Shown here: in pieces, positions 7,972 to 14,700 of the stretch | How positions within the stretch are numbered: position 1 is the stretch's first letter | Layout: each line of letters begins with the position of its first letter | DNA from: Antarcticimicrobium sp040365005 | Lineage (GTDB): Bacteria; Pseudomonadota; Alphaproteobacteria; Rhodobacterales; Rhodobacteraceae | Direction of reading: 5' to 3' | DNA length: 64,000 bases | NCBI RefSeq assembly: GCF_040365005.1 | Contig: NZ_BAABWV010000003.1 | Location: 124,001-188,000, forward strand | Notes under the pieces: model-generated | Told to the model about the DNA's origin: nothing | The model's database searches: none | The model's input: the letters and a program-made list of their open reading frames with translations, nothing else | Program-made: the position numbers and the translations under genes

Positions 7972-10894
7972 GCGCACCGGATCCCATGCCGGGCGTCAAC
8001 CGGTGACGCAGCAGGGCGACCGGATGCGCCCGCAGGCTCAGGCGCAGGGCCACGTAGTCCTCGACCACCTGCTCGCCCAGCGTCATCTGCGGCAGATGCG
8101 CCGCCGGTTCCTCGATCACCTCGCCGCCCAGGTCCTGGGCAAACAGCGGCAACGGCCGGTCGGCGGCCACCGCCTTGGCCGCCCAGAGCGCCGCGCGCCG
8201 GCTCAGCCCGCAGCCGGCAAAGGCATCGGCCTCGGCCAGCCGGGCCAGCACCCCCGGCCCCAGCCCGGCGCGGCGCCACAGGTCGGCCACCTCGTGATAG
8301 CCGTTGCCGCGCGACGCGGTCAGCCAGGCGGCGTCCTCCTCGACCACCCCCTTGATCTGGCGGAACCCCAGCCGCAGCGCCAGGCCGCCGCGCCCGTCGG
8401 GCTCCATCACGTTGTCCCAGTAGCTGGCGTTGACGCAGACCGGGCGCACCTCGACCCCGTGGGCGCGGGCGTCGCGCACGATCTGGGCCGGGGCATAGAA
8501 CCCCATCGGCTGCGCGTTCAGCAGCGCGCAGGCGAACAACCCCGGATGATGGCACTTGATCCAGGCGCTGGCATAGACCAGCAGCGCGAAGCTGGCCGCG
8601 TGGCTTTCGGGAAACCCATAGCTGCCGAAGCCCTCGATCTGCGAGAAACACCGCTCGGCAAAATCGCGGTCATAGCCGTTCCCGGCCATCCCGCGCAGGA
8701 ACAGGCCCCTGAATTCGCTGACGTTTCCGTGTTTCTTGAAGGTGGCGAGCGAGCGCCGCAGCCGGTCGGCCTGTTCCGGCGTGAACCCCGCGCCGACGAT
8801 GGCGATCTGCATCGCCTGTTCCTGGAACAAGGGCACGCCCAACGTCTTGCCCAGCACCTCACCCAGCGCGTCGGAGGGAAATGTGACCTGCTCCTCGCCG
8901 TTGCGACGGCGGATATAGGGGTGCACCATGTCGCCCTGGATCGGACCGGGACGGATGATCGCCACCTCGATCACCAGGTCGTAGAAGTTGCGCGGTTTCA
9001 TCCGGGGCAGGAAATTCATCTGCGCCCGGCTCTCGACCTGGAACACGCCCACGGAATCGGCCCGGCACAGCATGTCGTAAACCCTGGGATCCTCGGGCGG
9101 CAGGGTGGCCAGCGTATACTCCGCGCCGTGATGCTGGCGCATGAGATCGAACGCCTTGCGAATGCAGGTGAGCATGCCAAGGCTCAGCACGTCGACCTTG
9201 AGGATGCCCAGCGCGTCAATGTCGTCCTTGTCCCAGCAGATCACCGTGCGTCCCTCCATGGTGGCGTTCTCGATCGGCACCAGCTCGTCGAGCCGCCCCT
9301 CGGTGATGATGAAACCACCCACATGTTGCGACAGGTGGCGGGGGAACCCCTCGATCTCGTGGACCAACGCGAGGGTCTGGCGCAACCGGCGGTCGGCGGG
9401 GTCAAGGCCGATCTCGCGCAGCCGGGCCTCCTCCATGCCCCGGGGCGACCCCCAGCCCCAAAGCTGCGAGGCAAGCGCGGCGACGGTATCCTCGCTGAGC
9501 CCCATGGCGCGGCCGACCTCGCGGATGGCGCGCTTGCCCCGGTAATGGATCACCGTGGCACACAGGCCCGCGCGGTGACGACCGTAGCGCTGATAGATCC
9601 ACTGGATCACCTCCTCGCGGCGCTCGTGCTCGAAATCGACGTCGATGTCGGGCGGCTCGTCGCGCGCCTCGGAGACGAAGCGCTCGAACACCATGGTGCC
9701 GATCTCGGGCGAGACCGAGGTGATGCCAAGGCAATAGCACACCACAGAATTTGCCGCAGATCCGCGCCCCTGGCACAAGATGTTGCGGGATCTGGCAAAG
9801 GCGACAATGTCGCGCACGGTCAGGAAATAGGGCTCGTACCGCAGCTTGGCGATCAGGGTCAGCTCGTGTTCGAGCAGCTTGCGCACCCGCTCCGGCGCGC
9901 CGGCGGGATAGCGCCAGACGAGGCCCTCGCGGGCGAGGCGGTCGAGGCGCTGGCGCGGGGGTTCGCCGTCCTCGGCCTCGCTGGGGTACTCGTAACGCAG
10001 TTCGTCGAGCGAGAAGGTGAGCCGCTCGCTCAGCGCGTGGGCGCGATCAACGGCCCCCTCGTGCCCGGCGAAGAGGCGGCGCATCTCGCCCTCGGAGCGC
10101 AGCCGGCGTTCGCCGTTGGCCAGCGCGGCATGGCCCAGTTGCTCGACCCGGCGGCGCAGGCGAATGGCGCTCAGCACATCGGCCAGACGGCGGCGGCGAC
10201 CGTGGTGAAACAGCGGCGTGGCACTGGCCAGCGTCGGCAGGTCCAGCGCCGAGGCCGCGCGGGCCAGGGCATCGAAGCGGGGGCCGTCGCGGCCGTCGTA
10301 GCGCGGGGAAAGCAGCAGGTGCATCCGGCCCCGGAAAGGGGCGCCGAGCCGGGGCAGTAACCGGGTCCATCCGGTCACATCCCCCGGCCGACCCTCGTCA
10401 CTTTCTCCATGTCTTTCAAATGGATGCAGCAAAAGATGCAGCCCCTCGGAGAAGTCCAGAAGGTCGCACAGGGACAGCTCGCAACCGCCCTTTTCCGCCC
10501 GGAGCCGCCCCCTGGAAATCAGCCGGCAGAGGTTGGACCAACCGGCGCGGCTCTCGGGCAGGGCGGTGACCGGGGGGGCGTCGGAAAAGACCAGCCGCGC
10601 CGCCGGGATCAGCCGTGGCACAAGATAGACCGGGAAGGCCGGCGGCGGCGGGACGTGGTCGGGGCGCGGCGGACCGATGGGGGAATGGGCCGCGTCCCAA
10701 GCCCGCCGCTCGGCCACCTGGCGGGCGATGTCGCGCGCGGCACTGTGGGCACGGACGATGCCGGCGACCGAGTTCTCGTCGGCGATGGCGATGGCGGGCA
10801 GGCCCAGCTCGGCGGCGCGGGCCATGTACTCCTCGGGGTGGGAGGCCCCGGTGAGGAAGGTGAAATTGGAGGTGATCGACAATTCGGCGTACAT
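7940..10894 (-). CDS. dnaE2: Error-prone DNA polymerase DnaE2, C-terminally short
   Basis: A C-family polymerase for translesion synthesis and SOS mutagenesis, usually working with ImuA/ImuB. 984 residues. PHP domain at the N-terminus (MYAELSITSNFTFLTGASHPEE); polymerase core with GRGSAANSVVCYCLGIT, the catalytic acidic motif PPDIDVDFEHERREEV and LGILKVDVLSLGML; then the helix-hairpin-helix region. It stops after LLRHRLTPGM, where DnaE2 proteins I know of continue about 100 residues with an OB-fold (typically containing RQRPGSAKGV). The last residues, GGRPPETSI, are encoded by a hairpin repeat. No imuA or imuB lies beside it. An SOS-type box lies 17 bases before the ATG. Confidence 0.92.
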   Translation of the reverse strand: MYAELSITSNFTFLTGASHPEEYMARAAELGLPAIAIADENSVAGIVRAHSAARDIARQVAERRAWDAAHSPIGPPRPDHVPPPPAFPVYLVPRLIPAARLVFSDAPPVTALPESRAGWSNLCRLISRGRLRAEKGGCELSLCDLLDFSEGLHLLLHPFERHGESDEGRPGDVTGWTRLLPRLGAPFRGRMHLLLSPRYDGRDGPRFDALARAASALDLPTLASATPLFHHGRRRRLADVLSAIRLRRRVEQLGHAALANGERRLRSEGEMRRLFAGHEGAVDRAHALSERLTFSLDELRYEYPSEAEDGEPPRQRLDRLAREGLVWRYPAGAPERVRKLLEHELTLIAKLRYEPYFLTVRDIVAFARSRNILCQGRGSAANSVVCYCLGITSVSPEIGTMVFERFVSEARDEPPDIDVDFEHERREEVIQWIYQRYGRHRAGLCATVIHYRGKRAIREVGRAMGLSEDTVAALASQLWGWGSPRGMEEARLREIGLDPADRRLRQTLALVHEIEGFPRHLSQHVGGFIITEGRLDELVPIENATMEGRTVICWDKDDIDALGILKVDVLSLGMLTCIRKAFDLMRQHHGAEYTLATLPPEDPRVYDMLCRADSVGVFQVESRAQMNFLPRMKPRNFYDLVIEVAIIRPGPIQGDMVHPYIRRRNGEEQVTFPSDALGEVLGKTLGVPLFQEQAMQIAIVGAGFTPEQADRLRRSLATFKKHGNVSEFRGLFLRGMAGNGYDRDFAERCFSQIEGFGSYGFPESHAASFALLVYASAWIKCHHPGLFACALLNAQPMGFYAPAQIVRDARAHGVEVRPVCVNASYWDNVMEPDGRGGLALRLGFRQIKGVVEEDAAWLTASRGNGYHEVADLWRRAGLGPGVLARLAEADAFAGCGLSRRAALWAAKAVAADRPLPLFAQDLGGEVIEEPAAHLPQMTLGEQVVEDYVALRLSLRAHPVALLRHRLTPGMGSGAPGGRPPETSI

Positions 10895-10910
10895 GGCGAG
10901 TCGGGAGTAT

Positions 10911-10925
10911 ATTCACCTTTTGTTC
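10911..10925 (-). promoter_or_regulatory. Candidate LexA (SOS) box upstream of dnaE2
   Basis: Read on the minus strand, GAAC-AAAAGGT-GAAT. This differs by one base from the alphaproteobacterial LexA consensus GAAC-N7-GAAC (equivalently GTTC-N7-GTTC). It ends 17 bases upstream of the dnaE2 ATG, a position where LexA would block transcription. dnaE2 is a classic SOS gene, which supports the call. No strong Shine-Dalgarno sequence is visible between the box and the ATG. Confidence 0.6.
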
Positions 10926-11219
10926 TTTCTTGGAGTCCCCAAGTGCCAACCCGGATCGGGGAATTCGAGCGCGGTTTCGTACGATCCGAGCGCCGCGCCA
11001 GGCGCCCGATTTGCCCGTTTCGGGGGATTTTCGGGCGATTTTGTACGCTTTGCGTTACCCAGCCCCGCCCGGCGCGGCAACGCGCGGTGCCGCAATGCGG
11101 CGTTAACCGCACCCCGGCAGGGTGGCCGATGCGCGCCGGCCCTTGCCCCCGCCCCGGGCTTGGCCCATAAACGCAGCCGATCCAAACCCGCCACGGCATC
11201 AAGAGGGAGCCGCACAGCC
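10926..11219. other. Intergenic region with nothing further recognised
   Basis: About 290 bases between the dnaE2 SOS box and the start of the zf-CHCC gene. Open frames here lack a plausible start or ribosome-binding site and look like chance frames in GC-rich DNA. It must contain the promoter of the zinc-finger gene, whose ribosome-binding site AGAGGGAG is near 11201, but I cannot place -35 and -10 boxes with confidence. Confidence 0.5.
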
Positions 11220-11399
11220 ATGACCATCGAGGCGCCGGAAACCAAGATCGTCGACAGCTATCGAATCGCCTGCGACGGCGGCGAAGGGCCGCTGGGCCAT
11301 CCGCGCGTCTGGCTGCAGATCCCCGAGGACCTGGGCTGGGTCGAATGCCCCTATTGCGATTGCAAGTACATCCACAAGGATTTCGAAGGCAAGGTCTGA
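11220..11399 (+). CDS. Zinc-finger domain-containing protein (zf-CHCC type)
   Basis: A 59-residue protein found across alphaproteobacteria and related to the zinc-binding part of mitochondrial complex I subunit NDUFS6. Zn ligands can be read as C18 (YRIACDGG), H27 (GPLGHPRVW), and C44 and C47 in ECPYCDCKY; C49 is extra. The start ATG at 11220 follows AGAGGGAGCC. The function in bacteria is not established; a link to respiratory complex I is an inference from the mitochondrial relative. The gene appears monocistronic, followed by a GC hairpin of the repeat element. Confidence 0.88.
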   Translation: MTIEAPETKIVDSYRIACDGGEGPLGHPRVWLQIPEDLGWVECPYCDCKYIHKDFEGKV

Positions 11400-11426
11400 G
11401 CCGGACGCCCGGAGCAGCCGGCCGCG

Positions 11427-11474
11427 CGCCCCGTGGGGGCGGGCGGGTTTTCGAGTATTTGTAGAAGAGAAGAA
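11427..11474 (+). repeat. Hairpin plus CGAGTATTTG repeat element, copy 2
   Basis: CGCCCC-GTG-GGGGCG hairpin, then GGCGGGTTTT, CGAGTATTTG, TAGA and AGAGAAGAAGC. It sits just downstream of the zinc-finger gene, where the hairpin plus T-run could act as its terminator. The arrangement matches copy 1 at the end of dnaE2, with different hairpin bases but a conserved tail. Confidence 0.6.
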
Positions 11475-11487
11475 GCCGGGGCGATGC

Positions 11488-11769
11488 TCAGCCGCTGCTC
11501 ATCCCGGCCAGCATGGCGCCGAGCGCGACGATGTGGATCAGCATGATCGCCTTGTCGTTCCACAGCACGCCGACCGTGAACCAGCCCAGCAGGCCGACCA
11601 GGAACAGGTAGATGTTCCAGGGCGTCCAGCCGGCGGCAGTCGCGGTGTAGCCCATGATCTGGATCACCGAGGCGCCCCATTTGAGCGCGAAGGCGGCGCG
11701 GCTGGTGACGGGTGCGGCCCTTGGCGCGGGCGCGACGACGGCGCTTGCGGCGGCGGTCTCAGACGGCAC
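11488..11769 (-). CDS. Small membrane protein of unknown function (DUF6552-like)
   Basis: 93 residues starting at a GTG. An Ala/Pro-rich N-terminus is followed by three hydrophobic segments, roughly FALKWGASVIQIMGYTATA, WNIYLFLVGLLGWFTVGVLW and IMLIHIVALGAMLAGM. From memory, relatives in Rhodobacterales are sometimes annotated as UbiE-like by mistake and listed as DUF6552; there is no methyltransferase motif here. Its start overlaps the end of the SDR gene by 11 bases, so the two are co-transcribed. The exact start is uncertain, since the first ~25 residues are low-complexity. Confidence 0.7.
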   Translation of the reverse strand: MPSETAAASAVVAPAPRAAPVTSRAAFALKWGASVIQIMGYTATAAGWTPWNIYLFLVGLLGWFTVGVLWNDKAIMLIHIVALGAMLAGMSSG

Positions 11770-12463
11770 GGGTCAGCCCGCCGTCGATGCGCAGGTTCTG
11801 CGCGGTCATGTAGCCGCCCTCGTCCGAGGCCAGCCAGGAGATCAGCGAGGAGACCTCGCCCGCGTGGCCATAGCGGCCAAGCGGAATCCGCGCCTTGCGG
11901 TCCTCGGTCTCGGGCAGGCTGTCGATGAAGCCCGGCAGCACGTTGTTCATGCGGATGTTGTCGGCGGCATACTTGTCGGCGAAGAGCTTGGCAAAGGCCG
12001 CCAGGCCGGCCCGGAACACGCCGGAGGTGGGAAACAGCGGGTCGGGTTCGAAGGCCGCGAAGGTCGAGATGTTGATGATCGCGCCGCCGCCCTGGGCCTG
12101 CATGATCGGCGTCACCAGCCGGGTCGGGCGGATCACGTTCATCAGGTAGACCTCCATGCCCTGGTGCCAATCCTCGTCCGGGATTTCCAGCACCGGGCCC
12201 TTGGGGCCGTGCCCGGCCGAGTTGACTAGGACATCGACCCGCCCCCAGCGCTGTTGTGCGCCCTCGACGAGGGCGGCGAGATCGTCGGGCGAAAGGTTCG
12301 AACCGGTCACGCCGAAGCCGCCAAGCTCGGCGCCCAGCGCCTCGCCCTTGCCGGAGGAGGAGAGCACGCCGACCTTGAAGCCGTCGGCGGCCAGCCGGCG
12401 CGCCGCATCGGCGCCCATGCCGCTGCCGCCTGCCGTCACGAGTGCAACTTTTTCTACAGTCAT
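11759..12463 (-). CDS. SDR-fold protein lacking the usual Tyr and Lys catalytic residues
   Basis: 234 residues with a Rossmann fold: the cofactor loop TAGGSGMG (residues 10-17) and NSAG (81-84) are intact, so NAD(P) binding is likely. The catalytic Ser is present (S133 in NISTF), but where YxxxK is expected the sequence reads F144-P-T-S-G148, so both Tyr and Lys are missing. I recall a conserved SDR subgroup with this TSGVFRAG pattern, so it is unlikely to be a sequencing error. Start at 12463 (ATG with GGAG upstream) preferred over an in-frame TTG at 12475. Divergent from a LysR regulator, which probably controls it; followed by the small membrane protein. Confidence 0.85.
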   Translation of the reverse strand: MTVEKVALVTAGGSGMGADAARRLAADGFKVGVLSSSGKGEALGAELGGFGVTGSNLSPDDLAALVEGAQQRWGRVDVLVNSAGHGPKGPVLEIPDEDWHQGMEVYLMNVIRPTRLVTPIMQAQGGGAIINISTFAAFEPDPLFPTSGVFRAGLAAFAKLFADKYAADNIRMNNVLPGFIDSLPETEDRKARIPLGRYGHAGEVSSLISWLASDEGGYMTAQNLRIDGGLTRAV

Positions 12464-12562
12464 CCTGATCTCCAATCTGTGTTTGTGGCATTACATATCA
12501 GAAAAATAGCGGCCTTTCGCGCCAGAATTGATTTCCTGTAACTGTAGAAATACTATTGCCTT
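12464..12562. promoter_or_regulatory. Divergent promoter region between SDR and LysR genes
   Basis: 99 bases, clearly more AT-rich than the surrounding genes, between the two divergent starts. LysR regulators normally bind such intergenic regions at T-N11-A inverted repeats; several T/A-rich candidates exist around 12490-12555 but none is clear enough to name as the operator. Confidence 0.5.
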
Positions 12563-13438
12563 ATGAGTTCGCTTCCGCCCCTCAACGCGCTGCGCGCCTT
12601 TGACGCCGCCGGTCGCCACCTGAATTTCCGCATCGCGGCGGAGGAGTTGGGCGTGACGCAGGGGGCAGTGGCCCAGCAGGTGCGCCTGCTGGAAGACCAC
12701 ATGGCGGTGCCGCTGTTCGAGCGGTTGCCGAAGGGGGTGGCGTTTACCGCCGCCGGGCGCAGCTTTCATGGGCGGGTGGCCGCCGCCTTTGCCGAGTTGC
12801 GCGACGCCACCCGCAGCCTGCGGCCGGAGCCGGGACAGGTGCTGATCAGTGTCACCCCGACCTTTGCCGCCAAGTGGCTGATCCCGAACCTGCCCGCCTT
12901 TTCGGAGTGCCATCCCGACATCGACCTGCGCATCCTGGCGACCGAGCGGGTGTCGAGCTTTCACGGTGACGGGGTCGACCTGGCCATCCGGCAGGGCGCG
13001 CCGCCGTTCGGTGCCGCCGTCGAGGCGCGGCTGCTGTTCGCGCATGAGCTTGTCGCGGTGGCGGCGCCGTCGCTGGTGGAGGGGCGGTCCCTGCCGCTGG
13101 CGCCCGAGGTGCTGGCGCGGATGCCCAAGCTGCACGATGCCCATGATGGCTGGCCCGCGTTCCTGGCCCGGCTCGGGGTGCGGGATGGGGGAACGCGGGG
13201 GCTGCGGCTGAGCCAGACCGCGCTGGCGATCGATGCAGCGATCTCGGGACAGGGGGTTGCGCTGGTCGGCCGGTTCCTGGCCGAGCGCGACATCGCCGCC
13301 GGCCACCTGGTCCAGGTCAGCGCGGCGCGGTTGATCGACCAGAAGAGTTTTTACCTGCTGGCGTTGAAGGGAAAGCGGAGCCGCGAGGCGGACCGGGTCG
13401 CGGACTGGCTGCTGTCGGTGACGGGGGCGGCGCGCTGA
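12563..13438 (+). CDS. LysR family transcriptional regulator (GcvA-like)
   Basis: 291 residues. N-terminal winged helix-turn-helix (about residues 5-65: LNALRAFDAAGRHLNFRIAA, GVTQGAVAQQVRLLED) and a C-terminal periplasmic-binding-like effector domain (from about 90: VLISVTPTFAAKWLIPNLP). The wording of both parts resembles the GcvA subgroup. The effector cannot be told from sequence. It is divergently placed to the SDR gene, the standard arrangement for a LysR regulator and its target, and its own gene would be autoregulated from the same region. Confidence 0.9.
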   Translation: MSSLPPLNALRAFDAAGRHLNFRIAAEELGVTQGAVAQQVRLLEDHMAVPLFERLPKGVAFTAAGRSFHGRVAAAFAELRDATRSLRPEPGQVLISVTPTFAAKWLIPNLPAFSECHPDIDLRILATERVSSFHGDGVDLAIRQGAPPFGAAVEARLLFAHELVAVAAPSLVEGRSLPLAPEVLARMPKLHDAHDGWPAFLARLGVRDGGTRGLRLSQTALAIDAAISGQGVALVGRFLAERDIAAGHLVQVSAARLIDQKSFYLLALKGKRSREADRVADWLLSVTGAAR

Positions 13439-13454
13439 TCTCGGGGAGAGCCCC

Positions 13455-14099
13455 TCAGCGCAGGATCGGCACCGCGTTGTCGTCGCGGTCCTGGCGGAGT
13501 TCCTCCATCGCCTGGCGCAGGATGGTGGCCGCCCCCTGGATCGCCAGCCCGGCCATCACCGCCGCGACGATGATGTCGGGCCAGCCGGTGCCGGTGCCGA
13601 AGACGCCCAGCGCGGCGGCCAGAACCGCGAGGTTGGCGACCACGTCGTTGCGCGAGCAGATCCAGACCGAGCGCATGTTCGCATCGCCGTCGCGCCAGGC
13701 GTAGAGCAGCGCGAGGCAGGCAGCGTTGGCCGCCAGTGCCACCATGCCGACGATCCCCATGGTGTGCCAGCCCGGCACCGTGCCGTGCAGCGCGTGCCAG
13801 ATGACGCTGCCGATGACCCAGATCCCGAACAGCCCCATCGAGGCGCCCTTGACCAGCGCGGCGCCGGCCCGCCACCGCAGGCTCATCCCCAGGACGAAGA
13901 GGCTGATTCCGTAATTCGCCGCGTCGGCGAAGAAATCGAGCGCATCGGCCTGGAGGGCCGCCGAGCCGGCGGCGAGGCCGGCGACGATCTCGACCAGGAA
14001 CATGGTGGCGTTGATGCCCAGCACGATCCAGAGCACGGCGCGGTAGCGCCCGGTCGCGGCGGCGTTGGAGGAGCAGGTATCGCTGGAACAGCAGGGCAT
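13455..14099 (-). CDS. Cation diffusion facilitator family heavy-metal exporter
   Basis: 214 residues, five or six membrane segments. A Cys-rich N-terminus (CCSSDTC) may bind metal. CDF metal-site residues are seen in TM2 (DALDFFADA, D52, D55 and D59) and TM5 (SRNDVVANLAV). It lacks the large C-terminal cytoplasmic domain of classical CDFs, as in short members of the family found beside MerR regulators. It is divergent from a CadR/PbrR-like MerR gene, with a MerR-type promoter driving it, so it very likely exports Cd, Zn, Pb or a similar metal out of the cytoplasm using the proton gradient. Confidence 0.88.
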   Translation of the reverse strand: MPCCSSDTCSSNAAATGRYRAVLWIVLGINATMFLVEIVAGLAAGSAALQADALDFFADAANYGISLFVLGMSLRWRAGAALVKGASMGLFGIWVIGSVIWHALHGTVPGWHTMGIVGMVALAANAACLALLYAWRDGDANMRSVWICSRNDVVANLAVLAAALGVFGTGTGWPDIIVAAVMAGLAIQGAATILRQAMEELRQDRDDNAVPILR

Positions 14100-14130
14100 G
14101 GGCGGCCTCGTCTTCTGGGTCGTTTTGCCC

Positions 14131-14161
14131 TACCTAGGGTCTATAGTCACTATAGGGTCAA
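14131..14161 (-). promoter_or_regulatory. MerR-type promoter and operator for the CDF exporter
   Basis: Read on the minus strand: -35 TTGACC, a 19-base spacer containing the palindrome CTATAG-TGA-CTATAG, and -10 TAGGTA. The over-long 19-base spacer with a central palindrome is the hallmark of promoters activated by MerR-family metal sensors, and the bases closely resemble the pbrA promoter as I remember it. The operator ends 3 bases before the merR-type start codon, so the regulator would also control itself. Confidence 0.82.
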
Positions 14162-14164
14162 GCG

Positions 14165-14572
14165 ATGAAATCCGAGGATCTGAAGATCGGCGACCTGGCC
14201 CGGGCGACCGGCACCAAGGTCGTCACCATCCGGTATTACGAGAAGATCGGCCTGCTGCCCGCGCCCGCCCGCAGCGCCGGCAACTATCGCAGCTATGACG
14301 GCGCGGCGTTGCAGCGGTTGCGGTTCATCCGGCGCTGTCGCGACCTGGGGTTTTCCCTTGAGCAGATCCGCGAGCTTCTGCTGCTGTCGTCGGAAACCGG
14401 GCAGCCCTGCGCCGAGGTGGACGAGATCACCGCGGTTCACCTGGCGGAGGTCGAGCGCAAGATCGCCGATCTGCAGGCGCTGGCCGACGAGTTGCGGCGC
14501 ATCTCGGCGCGGTGCAGTGGTGGCGGCACCATTTCGAACTGCCGCATCCTCGAGGCGATGACGCCGGGGTAG
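14165..14572 (+). CDS. MerR family heavy-metal-responsive regulator
   Basis: 135 residues. MerR DNA-binding domain at the N-terminus (LKIGDLARATGTKVVTIRYY), a dimerisation helix, and cysteines at 82 (QPCAEVD), 117 (ARCSGG) and 126 (SNCRILEA). Cys near 80, near 117 and in the C-terminal loop match the metal ligands of CadR, PbrR and ZntR-type sensors, pointing to Cd, Pb or Zn. The partner is the divergent CDF exporter, and the binding site is the palindromic promoter between them. The metal itself cannot be assigned from sequence. Confidence 0.9.
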   Translation: MKSEDLKIGDLARATGTKVVTIRYYEKIGLLPAPARSAGNYRSYDGAALQRLRFIRRCRDLGFSLEQIRELLLLSSETGQPCAEVDEITAVHLAEVERKIADLQALADELRRISARCSGGGTISNCRILEAMTPG

Positions 14573-14700
14573 TGACGTGGGTGGGGCGGCCCCTGCCTTC
14601 GCGGGGAAGACAGGGCGTGCCGTGACCGCCATTGCCACTGGCCCCCGTGCGGCACCCATGGCATTACGGGCGGGCATCACCGGCAAGGGGGACGAGCGTC

